The position numbers and the translations under genes are program-made. From assembly GCA_009838035.1 (NCBI GenBank), contig VXSK01000003.1, positions 83,661 to 147,660 on the forward strand: a stretch of 64,000 nucleotides of DNA. The letters run 5' to 3'. Below are positions 51,482 to 58,564 of the stretch, piece by piece (positions within the stretch are counted from its first letter, which is position 1; every line of letters starts with the position of its first letter). The notes beneath the pieces are model-generated. The model made no database searches and had not been told where the DNA came from. It was given only the letters and a program-made list of their open reading frames with translations. The stretch is from Gammaproteobacteria bacterium. Lineage in GTDB: Bacteria; Pseudomonadota; Gammaproteobacteria; Steroidobacterales; Foliamicaceae.

Positions 51482-51546
51482 GATATTTGGACTCGTCCGC
51501 TCTGGTTCCGCTCGTCGTAGCTGAAGAGTCCAGCGCCGCAGCATAG
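51478..51546 (+). pseudogene. Truncated VapC-like PIN toxin remnant
   Basis: Directly coupled to the antitoxin by ATGA, it reads MRYLDSSALVPLVVAEESS and stops after 22 residues. This is the first strand of a PIN domain, with the catalytic Asp5 in YLDSSAL, but the other three acidic residues and the rest of the fold (about 110 residues) are missing. The following 100 bases do not continue the domain in any frame I can see, so a deletion rather than a point mutation is likely. Confidence 0.65.
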
Positions 51547-51653
51547 GCCTGCTGAGGAATTACCAGGAGAATGTTCATCGAACCCGGACAGGAAGGCGGG
51601 GATCAGTGCAGCGCGATTCGTTACCGACAGTTGCGGGCGTCGGTGGTGGCGCG

Positions 51654-52202
51654 ATGAGATTTCCGATCATTCCGATTGATGCGACGGCTTCAACCGTCCT
51701 GGCGCTGCTGGCGGCCCTGCCACTGGCGATCAGCGTATTCGTAGTAGTAAGCGGAGGAGGTCCTGCGCGCTACTTCGCGTCGCAATCCTGGATCAGCTTG
51801 ACTCTCTCGGTTGGCCTGCCTGTGTTGATTACATTGCTCCTAGTCTATTTTCTTTACGGCGGTTACCGGTCCAGCGTGACGATTACCGGGGACGCGCTCG
51901 AATTCAGCGTTCCGGTCTACGGCCGTTCGATTCCGCTGGACACGATCGAACCCTCGGGCGCCCACGTCGTGAACATGAGAACGGACCGCGAAGTGCGGCT
52001 TGGTGTGCGAACCAACGGGCTCGGTTCGCTGGGTTATTCGCTCGGGTGGTTCAGACTGGTCGGCGGCGGCAAGGCGCTGGTCGCGTTGACTGATCGCTCA
52101 TCGGTGGCCAGCCTGCCGCTCAACGACGGCACGACGTTGCTAGTCAGCCTTGAGGAACCGGCAGTGTTCATTCAGGCACTGCAAGCGGCCAGGGCGAATT
52201 GA
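51654..52202 (+). CDS. Membrane protein with PH-like domain
   Basis: A 182-residue protein with two N-terminal helices (residues about 8-32 and 42-66) followed by a soluble part with strand patterns VTITGDALEFSVPVYGRSIPLDTIEP and the ending VSLEEPAVFIQAL, typical of bacterial PH-like domains (bPH/DUF families). The role of such proteins is not settled. The ATG at 51654 starts with the first helix; a GTG at 51606 with a good GGGG site would add 16 residues and is an alternative start. Confidence 0.62.
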   Translation: MRFPIIPIDATASTVLALLAALPLAISVFVVVSGGGPARYFASQSWISLTLSVGLPVLITLLLVYFLYGGYRSSVTITGDALEFSVPVYGRSIPLDTIEPSGAHVVNMRTDREVRLGVRTNGLGSLGYSLGWFRLVGGGKALVALTDRSSVASLPLNDGTTLLVSLEEPAVFIQALQAARAN

Positions 52203-52315
52203 CCGGTTCAATCACGATAGGGCCAGGTGACTGGCGGCACGGCCTGATGGCTCAAATAGTGGCGGAGTCGTAAAATACGCGTAATCCGGCCAGGAAAATC
52301 CGTGCACGCAAAATA

Positions 52316-53134
52316 ATGCTGACTTTTCCCGAAAAACTCGCCAGGTCCTTTCGCGGGAGCCATGCTCAATTGTGCGTAGGGCTGGACCCTGATCTGCACA
52401 AGATTCCGAACGATCTCCGCAGCGCGAAACGGCCCATTTTCGAATTCAACAAACGTATCGTCGATTCGGCAAAGAACCATTGCAATATTTTCAAGCCCCA
52501 GGCTGCCTTTTATCACGCGGTTGGCGCGGAAGACGAGTTGGCCGACACGATCCGGTACATCAGGGAAGAAGTGCCGGATGCGCTTGTGATCCTGGATGCG
52601 AAACGAGGAGATGTCGGACACACGTCGAAGATGTACGCGCTGGAGGCCTTTGACCGCTATGGCGCGGATGCGGTAACCGTGAGTCCGTTTCTTGGGCTGG
52701 ATTGCATAGAGCCCTTCATTGAACGCGACGATCGAGGAGCCATTATCTTGTGCAAGACGTCAAATCCCGGTTCGGGTTTCTTGCAGGACATGCATATCGA
52801 TGGAAGCATGTTGTTCGAAAAAGTGGCCGCTGAAGCAGAAGAGTTGTGGCAGGACAAACAGAACGTGATGCTCGTGGTCGGCGCCACTTTCCCGAAGGAA
52901 ATGTCTCTTACCCGCAAGGCGGCGCCCTCCGTACCTTTCCTCGTGCCGGGCATCGGGTCTCAGAATGGCTCCCTGGCTTCGAGCATCAGGAACGGCAGGT
53001 CGTCCGTCAGTCCTAACAGTCTGATCATCAGCGCGTCGCGCTCCATCATCTACTCCGGCGGAGGGACTCCGCACGGTATCGAGGAAGCGGCTCGCCGGCT
53101 TTCGGGCGAAATTGCGCAACACGAAGCGGGGTGA
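52316..53134 (+). CDS. pyrF: Orotidine 5'-phosphate decarboxylase (type 2)
   Basis: A 272-residue OMP decarboxylase, the last step of UMP synthesis. The active site LDAKRGDVGHTS is near residues 93-104 and the phosphate-binding part at the end reads VPGIGSQNG and ISASRSIIYS. Length and these signatures place it in the longer type-2 group (common in actinobacteria and others) rather than the short E. coli type. The ATG at 52316 follows the possible -10 TAAAAT at 52271 by a 40-base leader. It is coupled (GTGA) to the next gene. Confidence 0.9.
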   Translation: MLTFPEKLARSFRGSHAQLCVGLDPDLHKIPNDLRSAKRPIFEFNKRIVDSAKNHCNIFKPQAAFYHAVGAEDELADTIRYIREEVPDALVILDAKRGDVGHTSKMYALEAFDRYGADAVTVSPFLGLDCIEPFIERDDRGAIILCKTSNPGSGFLQDMHIDGSMLFEKVAAEAEELWQDKQNVMLVVGATFPKEMSLTRKAAPSVPFLVPGIGSQNGSLASSIRNGRSSVSPNSLIISASRSIIYSGGGTPHGIEEAARRLSGEIAQHEAG

Positions 53135-53550
53135 ACAGGACACCACACAGCATCGCGGGAGCGTGCCACTGTGGGAACCTGTCGTTTGAACTCACGACGC
53201 GAACGGCGCTCGATGACATTGTTGCGCGTTCCTGCGAGTGCAGTTTCTGCCAGAAACACGGCGCGACGTACTGGGCCGATCCCGAAGGCTCGACCACCAT
53301 TCGTATCGCGGACGAGCGTTATCTGCAGAAGTATCGCTTCGGGCTGCAGGCGACAGATTTCTATATTTGCCGCGTGTGCGGAACCTGCCTGGGCGCGGTA
53401 CTCTCAGACGAGGACGGCGCCTGGTCGGTGGTCAATCTGCGACTGACGGAACTCAATGTGCAGCATGCGCAGCCGGTAAGTTTTGAAGGCGAAGACCTCT
53501 CCCGACAGGTAGCCAGACGCAAGCGCTCGTGGACGCCAACCACCTGCTGA
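53131..53550 (+). CDS. GFA-domain (CENP-V/glutathione-dependent formaldehyde-activating) zinc protein
   Basis: A 139-residue zinc protein with the GFA fold. The ligand cysteines are seen in GACHCGNLSFEL, SCECSFCQKHGATYW and ICRVCGTCLG, the three clusters of the family. The best-known members make S-hydroxymethylglutathione from formaldehyde, but most family members are uncharacterised. GTG start, four-base overlap with pyrF. The functional link to pyrF is not obvious. Confidence 0.8.
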   Translation: MNRTPHSIAGACHCGNLSFELTTRTALDDIVARSCECSFCQKHGATYWADPEGSTTIRIADERYLQKYRFGLQATDFYICRVCGTCLGAVLSDEDGAWSVVNLRLTELNVQHAQPVSFEGEDLSRQVARRKRSWTPTTC

Positions 53551-53646
53551 CATCCAACCCTTTCCAGCAATACCGAGAAGATGTCCGACTTCGAAGTGAC
53601 GTGAGGGGCCAAGCCCACGCCGCGTGAACGCAGGCACAGCAGAAAT

Positions 53647-53964
53647 CTATCGTTCCTTGATTCTCTCGTGTCGCTTGATGACTTCGTCCATGATGAACCT
53701 CAGAAATTTGCCCATGAATTCCTGATCTACGCCGGCGTCTTTAGCCAGTTGCTCCATGCGCCGAAATTGCACCTGTTCTCGATCGACCGAAGCAGCCGGG
53801 AGCCCCTTTTCTTTCTTGTACTCTCCTACCTTCTCCGTAATCTTGAACCTCTCGGCCATCAAGTAAATCAGCGAAGCATCAATGTTGTCGATACTGGCGC
53901 GGTACTCCGCCAGCGCAACGTGATCGCGCTCGGCATCGGGCCGAGTTGAAGGCTTCTTGTTCAT
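53647..53964 (-). CDS. Chorismate mutase, AroQ type
   Basis: A 105-residue helical protein with the AroQ pattern: the first helix YRASIDNIDASLIYLMAERFKITEKVGEYKKEKGLPA carries the family's Arg and Lys, the second SVDREQVQFRRMEQLAKDAG, and the third FLRFIMDEVIKRHERIK. It converts chorismate to prephenate for Phe/Tyr synthesis, as a single-domain enzyme. No signal peptide is present. An ATG at 53964 is taken; a GTG one codon upstream is equally possible. Confidence 0.8.
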   Translation of the reverse strand: MNKKPSTRPDAERDHVALAEYRASIDNIDASLIYLMAERFKITEKVGEYKKEKGLPAASVDREQVQFRRMEQLAKDAGVDQEFMGKFLRFIMDEVIKRHERIKER

Positions 53965-53981
53965 CACACAATCAAACGAAT

Positions 53982-54488
53982 TCAGGAATCCGGTATCTGA
54001 AAGTCACCACCAGCAGGTGCGCCCGCGACTATATCCGGTTCGTGGTGTACCGGGAAATTTACGGAGCGAGCGATGTAACACATCTCGTTGGCCTTCGTGT
54101 GCAAACGCATCGCTTCGTCCGCGTCGCTATTGGCTGAAATGGTGACGCGTGGCCTTAGCGTCACTTTATTGAACTCACCGGAGCCATCACGACACGTCAG
54201 CATTAGCCCATCGGCCGAGTCCTCATACGCCTCAACAACGAGGCCGCTGGCTGCGCAAAGATGCAAGTACCAAAGCATGTGACAGGCTGACAGCGCGGCG
54301 ACGAGCATTTCTTCCGGATTGTGACGCTTTGCGTCCCCTAAGTTCAGCGGATCGGCCGAACCGCGTATTGTTTCCTTACCATCGCAGGCTATTTCGTAGT
54401 CCCGTGCGTAGGCGTCGTACGCGACGGTTCCCGCACCTTTGTTTCCCTGCCAGGTAACAGTCGTTGTGTAAGTGTGTTCTCGTTTCAT
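53982..54488 (-). CDS. OsmC-family protein
   Basis: A 168-residue protein of the OsmC/Ohr superfamily, thiol-dependent peroxidases that reduce organic hydroperoxides. The central helix HNPEEMLVAALSACHMLWYLHLCAASG holds the first of two conserved cysteines (Cys69, SACHML), and Cys77 in LHLCAAS is only eight residues away in the same helix; the canonical second cysteine further on appears at MCYI (about residue 136). It is 17 bases in front of the chorismate mutase gene on the same strand. Confidence 0.82.
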   Translation of the reverse strand: MKREHTYTTTVTWQGNKGAGTVAYDAYARDYEIACDGKETIRGSADPLNLGDAKRHNPEEMLVAALSACHMLWYLHLCAASGLVVEAYEDSADGLMLTCRDGSGEFNKVTLRPRVTISANSDADEAMRLHTKANEMCYIARSVNFPVHHEPDIVAGAPAGGDFQIPDS

Positions 54489-54515
54489 GGCTTTAACAGA
54501 CGGATAGCCAGGCGA

Positions 54516-54854
54516 TCACTCGCCGCCCTCGGGGCCGTAGAAAATGACCCAGGTTGCCAGGTCGTCACCGAAATCAAGAAACCGATGCTCCACCCCGGCG
54601 GGCACGAAGAGGAAGTCGCCCGCGTTAAACGGGACCACCTCTTCTCCCATCTGGAACCGTCCCGATCCACGGATCACCACGTAGCATTCGTCCCGGCTGT
54701 GGGGTTGCTGCGGATCCGTGCCCTCGGGAACGTAGAACTCAACCTGGAGCTGGCCCCTTTCCAACCCGACATGAAATCTGTTTCCTGCCGCATCGGGAAT
54801 GCGTCGGGCCATTTCGTCCGGCGTCAACCGGACTGCGTCGCCTGAATTCGCCAT
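54516..54854 (-). CDS. Single-domain cupin protein
   Basis: A 112-residue cupin. The metal-binding barrel motif reads PHSRDECYVVIRGSGRFQMG (with His52 and Glu56 region) and the second motif FLFVPAGVEHRFLDF with His in VEHRF. The function of such small cupins varies (isomerase, dioxygenase or binding protein). It is followed by the OsmC gene on the same strand 27 bases later and preceded by the toxin gene. AGGGGG before the ATG is a good ribosome site. Confidence 0.75.
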   Translation of the reverse strand: MANSGDAVRLTPDEMARRIPDAAGNRFHVGLERGQLQVEFYVPEGTDPQQPHSRDECYVVIRGSGRFQMGEEVVPFNAGDFLFVPAGVEHRFLDFGDDLATWVIFYGPEGGE

Positions 54855-54863
54855 TGCTACCCC

Positions 54864-55148
54864 CTACTTACTCAAGCGCTTACGGAGGCGTTCATACACG
54901 TTTCCCCTTCGTGCGGCCGTGAGCACGAGGACAAGCAGTTCATCGTCCTCGATCGTGTAGCAGACACGCCAGTCGCCTACGCGGATTCTCCAGATCGAGG
55001 TTGCGCTCCGCAGTTTCCTGGCGCCGGCCGGGCGCGGTTCATCCGCCAAGGCCTCTATCGCACGAACCAGTCGTCGAAGCGTTGCACGGTTAGAGACGCG
55101 GGCAAGGTCTTTCTCCGCCGCCCGTGAGAAGACGATGCGGTAAGTCAA
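54864..55148 (-). CDS. RelE/ParE-family toxin
   Basis: A 94-residue toxin of the RelE superfamily. Recognisable parts are YRIVFSRAAEKDLARVS at the start, ARKLRSATSIWRIRVGDWRVCYTIEDDELLVLVL in the middle (the WRIRVGDWRVCY strand is the family hallmark) and a basic C-terminus RRGNVYERLRKR. RelE toxins cut mRNA in the ribosome. It has a TTG start that overlaps the antitoxin stop (TTGA), consistent with tight coupling in a type II pair. Sequence appears intact. Confidence 0.85.
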   Translation of the reverse strand: MTYRIVFSRAAEKDLARVSNRATLRRLVRAIEALADEPRPAGARKLRSATSIWRIRVGDWRVCYTIEDDELLVLVLTAARRGNVYERLRKRLSK

Positions 55149-55402
55149 AGGCCGAGGCTCGCCTTCAGGTCCTCAAGGCTGACTCCACCTTCGTCGCGAT
55201 AATCCGCAAGGGCTTCAAGGGCGTCGAGCAAGTCGAGCTGCTCCTCAAGCGCCCTCAACGCTTCAAGATCGGAAGGAGGCACCAAAGCGGCAACTGTCTT
55301 GCCATGCTTCTGTATCGCTATGCGTTCGCCGGCAAATTGCACGCGTCCCGTGATTTCCGCGAACTTCTCGCGAATCTCGGTGATGGGAAACTGTTCAGAC
55401 AT
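55145..55402 (-). CDS. Phd/RelB-type antitoxin of the RelE toxin
   Basis: An 85-residue antitoxin. The N-terminal half (FPITEIREKFAEITGRVQFAGERIAIQKHGKTVAALVPPSDL) resembles the Phd/YefM DNA-binding domain; the C-terminal acidic helix (about residues 50-80) should wrap the toxin. It precedes and overlaps the toxin gene by four bases. A promoter with an inverted repeat just upstream supports autoregulation. Confidence 0.82.
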   Translation of the reverse strand: MSEQFPITEIREKFAEITGRVQFAGERIAIQKHGKTVAALVPPSDLEALRALEEQLDLLDALEALADYRDEGGVSLEDLKASLGL

Positions 55403-55420
55403 GGGATTTCCTTTATTAGT

Positions 55421-55451
55421 ACAATTTTTCTTAATTGTGCAAATTATAACA
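55421..55451 (-). promoter_or_regulatory. Promoter and operator of the RelE-type toxin-antitoxin pair
   Basis: The minus strand reads TGTTATAAT (55451-55443), a perfect extended -10. Immediately downstream are ACAATT and AATTGT (55438-55433 and 55426-55421) separated by six bases, an inverted repeat that would overlap the transcription start. The antitoxin, alone or with the toxin, is expected to bind there. This AT-rich stretch is unlike the GC-rich surroundings. Confidence 0.6.
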
Positions 55452-55494
55452 AATGGAAATACCGCGATAGTTCGACTTCACCGCCCGGGGGCCT

Positions 55495-55959
55495 ATGGAT
55501 CAGTTAGGGTTAGTCGTGAGCCAGGTCGCAGGAGGGGCGGTGGAGCAGGCGGAATCATCCTCGATTTATCAGTTGGCCGCCGATGCGGTTCTATTGCTGC
55601 ATGTGCTGTTCGTCGCGTTCGTTATCGGTGGTCTCGCGCTCATCCTCGCCGGCAAGGCGCGTCGCTGGTCGTGGGTCCGAAATCCGTGGTTTCGACTGGC
55701 GCACCTCCTCGCCATAGGGGTGGTGGTGGTTCAGTCATGGTTCGGGGCGATCTGCCCTCTCACGACCATTGAAATGACGCTCCGCTCCCGCGCCGGCGAT
55801 TCGACCTATCCGGGATCGTTCGTGGCGCACTGGCTGGAAACGCTGCTTTACTACCGGGCGCCGGCATGGGTGTTTGCGGTCTGCTATACGCTCTTCGGAG
55901 CCGCCGTCGTCGGAAGCTGGCTCTGGGTGCGTCCGCGCCGTTTCACGCGTATCAGGTAA
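55495..55959 (+). CDS. DUF2784 family membrane protein
   Basis: A 154-residue protein with four helices and the conserved DUF2784 landmarks: the N-terminal LLLHVLFVAFVIGGLALILA, then VRNPWFRLAHLLAIGVVVVQSWFGAICPLTTIEM, then HWLETLLYYRAPAWVFAVCYTLFGAAVV. The family is uncharacterised; the ICPLTT motif with a conserved Cys is invariant. It is divergent from the toxin-antitoxin pair and stands alone. Confidence 0.85.
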   Translation: MDQLGLVVSQVAGGAVEQAESSSIYQLAADAVLLLHVLFVAFVIGGLALILAGKARRWSWVRNPWFRLAHLLAIGVVVVQSWFGAICPLTTIEMTLRSRAGDSTYPGSFVAHWLETLLYYRAPAWVFAVCYTLFGAAVVGSWLWVRPRRFTRIR

Positions 55960-56034
55960 AAAGGGCGCCTCAAGAGATGCCGCATGTCCGTGAGAGGAAG
56001 CCGTTGGGTTGTTGTCCTTGCGGCGCCTGCCCCG

Positions 56035-56505
56035 TCACGAACGCCGGATGCGCAGCGTGCGGCCGAAGCCCTTGGGCGGTTCAGCGTCACCGGCAAACGG
56101 CGCCAGCTTCTCGATAACGTCATCCGGGAACGGCGCGGACTTCCTGGCCGTCAGGTCAACGTTCATGCACAGGCACTCGTTGGTCGCAACGAGCTTGTCC
56201 TTGCCCGTATCGATCATTCGATGAAAGTAATGGATGCGCTTGGCGTCGTAGTCCACGAGCGTCGTCTCGACGCGGATCGCATCGCCTTCGAACAGCTCGC
56301 CCAGGTAGTCGACGTTGATGCCCAGCGTGAACACCGAGCATCCGCTGACGTCCGGGTAGTCCATGCCGATGCCCCAGTGCTCATACGCGGCGTCCGTCGC
56401 TTCGTCGAAGGCGAGCACGAAGAAGGCGACGTTCATGTGGCCGTTGTGGTCGATCCACTCCGGCTTGATGCTCGTTTCGTAGAGGAGAACCTTTCCCTCG
56501 CTCAT
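56035..56505 (-). CDS. Acyl-CoA thioesterase, 4HBT hotdog type
   Basis: A 156-residue hotdog-fold protein with the typical motif IDHNGHMNVAFFVLAFDEATDAAY, in which Asp19 of WIDHNGHMN is the expected catalytic acid. Such proteins hydrolyse acyl-CoA or 4-hydroxybenzoyl-CoA-like thioesters. It is 34 bases behind the exported phosphatase-like gene on the same strand. Confidence 0.82.
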   Translation of the reverse strand: MSEGKVLLYETSIKPEWIDHNGHMNVAFFVLAFDEATDAAYEHWGIGMDYPDVSGCSVFTLGINVDYLGELFEGDAIRVETTLVDYDAKRIHYFHRMIDTGKDKLVATNECLCMNVDLTARKSAPFPDDVIEKLAPFAGDAEPPKGFGRTLRIRRS

Positions 56506-56539
56506 CCGTCAGTACCGCCCGAGGCTGGATTCCGATTCT

Positions 56540-57127
56540 TCATTGTTCGATATCGTCCAGCTCCAGCTTCATGATCGACGTCCAGGGTTCCTCCATGGCG
56601 GGCAGCCATCTTTGCAGCAATGGCGAAGTGGCCTGCTCGGCTGTTGCCCCCTGCGTGAGCATCATGTATCGATTGATGAAGGCGGACACTCGTCCGCTCA
56701 CAACGCAATGAACAAAGACTTTTTCGCCTTCAAAGGCGTCCATCACGTTGAAGAATTTCCGGACGTGCGTTGACGTGGGCGCATCCGAGGGAACGGGGAT
56801 ATGAATGTAGGACATGCCCAGGGAAGCGGTGACGCTGCCCTCTTCCGGTATCGCGTTGTCCGAGTCATGCATTGCCAGGTTCACGACAACGGAGTAGCCC
56901 GCATCCGCGACCTGAGCCAACTGGCTGACGGTCGGCTGCCCGCCAATCGCGATGTTATCCGTCATCTCATGGAAGTTCAGTATGTCCCGGACTGTCGTTG
57001 ATTCGTCTTCATTCACCAACGGTTCCGGCGCAAGGGCCTCGCTGTCCGTCGGCTGTTCCTGAGTGTCGTCGGCATGAGCCATGCCGACGAGAAGAAGCCC
57101 GGCTAGAAAGATGGATCTCATTTTCAT
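56540..57127 (-). CDS. Exported protein-tyrosine-phosphatase-like protein (DUF442-related)
   Basis: A 195-residue protein with a signal peptide (ending MAHAD). It has the beginning of the phosphatase fold, DNIAIGGQPTVSQLAQVADAGYSVVVNLAM, and the site FVHCVVSGRVSAF with Cys and Arg separated by four residues, shorter than the CxxxxxR loop of classical tyrosine phosphatases but similar to the short loop I recall in the DUF442-like group. The substrate is not known; periplasmic location points to a lipid or metabolite phosphate rather than protein. Confidence 0.75.
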   Translation of the reverse strand: MKMRSIFLAGLLLVGMAHADDTQEQPTDSEALAPEPLVNEDESTTVRDILNFHEMTDNIAIGGQPTVSQLAQVADAGYSVVVNLAMHDSDNAIPEEGSVTASLGMSYIHIPVPSDAPTSTHVRKFFNVMDAFEGEKVFVHCVVSGRVSAFINRYMMLTQGATAEQATSPLLQRWLPAMEEPWTSIMKLELDDIEQ

Positions 57128-57195
57128 TACCTCCGGAGTGAATGTTATTGCTATTCATTGGTTGTCTTTCGGTCGCCTGGCGAAAGGCGGCGTGA

Positions 57196-57957
57196 TCAGC
57201 GGCGGTAGGAAGGTTCTTCCCGATCCAGGATGGCCTGCAGCTCGCGAAAGTGATCCTCGCCCAAATCCGGATAGTCGCGCCATTGCCGTGCTGTCTTCGC
57301 CGCCACTTCGTCGGAAACGATGCGCAACTCACGTCCGGTCTGCAGGGCCGTGATGTAGGTCGAACAGGCGCGCTCGAAGTAGTAGAGGTCGTCGAACGCC
57401 CGGGCGACCGTCTCGCCGATCACCATTAACCCATGGTTGCGCATCAGAAGAATCGGCTTGTCGCCCAACAGCCGGGCGACGCGTTCGGCCTCGCCATCGA
57501 GGCTCATGCCGTCGAAGCCGTCGTCGATGCACACGCTTCCCCGGAAACGCATCGAGTTGATGTCGATGGGCGGCAGAGTGGGATCCGCGAGACTGCCCAG
57601 CACCGACGCGTATTTCGAGTGAACGTGAAGCACGCAACGCGCATGCGGCACGTGCCGGTGGATGTTGCCATGCAACGCCCAGGCCGTGGGATCCGGGGCA
57701 TCCGGCCCCGTCATTACGGAATCATCTTCGGCATCGAGCAGCAGCAGTTCGCTTGCCCTGATACGGGAGAAATGGCGCCCCCTGGGGTTCATCAGGAACC
57801 GGGTGCCCGCCCTGTTGACGGCGAGACTGAAGTGGTTGGCAACCGCCTCGTGCATGTCCAGGCGGGCCGCCCAGCGTAACACGCAGGCCAGCGCGATCCG
57901 CTCCTCTTCGAAGTCCATGTCGGGCCGGTTGAGCACGGCGGGCTCAGCAGGGCTCAT
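57196..57957 (-). CDS. Class II aldolase/adducin family enzyme
   Basis: A 253-residue zinc-dependent enzyme of the class II aldolase/fuculose-phosphate aldolase family. The zinc histidines are visible in LHVHSKYAS (H-x-H) and in LMRNHGLMVIG; the N-terminal LNRPDMDFEEERIALA and ANHFSLAVNRAG are normal for the family. It cleaves or epimerises a hydroxy-carbonyl compound. A longer reading frame begins upstream but overlaps hpt on the other strand; the ATG at 57957 follows GAGGAAAGAGG. It is separated by 68 bases from the phosphatase-like gene. Confidence 0.8.
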   Translation of the reverse strand: MSPAEPAVLNRPDMDFEEERIALACVLRWAARLDMHEAVANHFSLAVNRAGTRFLMNPRGRHFSRIRASELLLLDAEDDSVMTGPDAPDPTAWALHGNIHRHVPHARCVLHVHSKYASVLGSLADPTLPPIDINSMRFRGSVCIDDGFDGMSLDGEAERVARLLGDKPILLMRNHGLMVIGETVARAFDDLYYFERACSTYITALQTGRELRIVSDEVAAKTARQWRDYPDLGEDHFRELQAILDREEPSYRR

Positions 57958-58008
57958 GACCTCTTTCCTCTCTTCAAATGCACGTGTCGCTAACTCAAAC
58001 ATGGCACT

Positions 58009-58545
58009 ATGAACCGCGTGCGTCAACTCAAGCGAATATTGACTCCCGACGAAATCAATGGGCGCGTTCAGGAACTGGGAACCTCCATCAGCGATTACTA
58101 CGATGCGACGCCGGATCTCCTCGTTATCGGGCTCCTGAAGGGTTCCTTCATTTTCCTGGCCGACCTGGTCCGTCAAATCCGGACACCGCACGAGATTGCC
58201 TTCCTGGGCATCGAGAGCTACGGGGACTCGATGCAACCCGGCGAGCGAATCGAGATGACCTACAACCCCGGAATCCGGATAAGCGGACGATCCGTACTGC
58301 TGGTCGATGACATTATCGATACCGGCAGCACGATGAATTACGTCGTTCCGTTTCTCCAGGATCAGGGAGTTGGCGAGATTCAGGTTTGCGTCCTGCTTCA
58401 CAAGCGCAAGGCCGAAGATCTCCAGTGCGACGTGCGCTGGGTCGGCTTCGACGCGCCGCAAGAGTTCCTCGTGGGTTACGGCCTCGGCCTGGGCGAGCAA
58501 TACCGCCATCTTCCCCATATAGCGGCCGTAGTTGACCATGCCTGA
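58009..58545 (+). CDS. hpt: Hypoxanthine-guanine phosphoribosyltransferase
   Basis: A 178-residue purine-salvage enzyme. The PRPP-binding motif VLLVDDIIDTGSTM is at about residues 98-111, and the flexible loop with SYGDS and the hypoxanthine-binding end FLVGYGLGLGEQYR are in place. Length is normal for bacterial Hpt. The gene is divergent from the aldolase gene, with only 51 bases between the starts, and precedes the DUF3500 gene by 19 bases. Confidence 0.9.
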   Translation: MNRVRQLKRILTPDEINGRVQELGTSISDYYDATPDLLVIGLLKGSFIFLADLVRQIRTPHEIAFLGIESYGDSMQPGERIEMTYNPGIRISGRSVLLVDDIIDTGSTMNYVVPFLQDQGVGEIQVCVLLHKRKAEDLQCDVRWVGFDAPQEFLVGYGLGLGEQYRHLPHIAAVVDHA

Positions 58546-58564
58546 ACCCGCGTATAGTTGATCC

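Noticed and set aside
53588..53597. 10-bp palindrome ACTTCGAAGT between the GFA and chorismate mutase genes
   Set aside because: Too short to stand out by itself and not placed at a promoter; could be chance.
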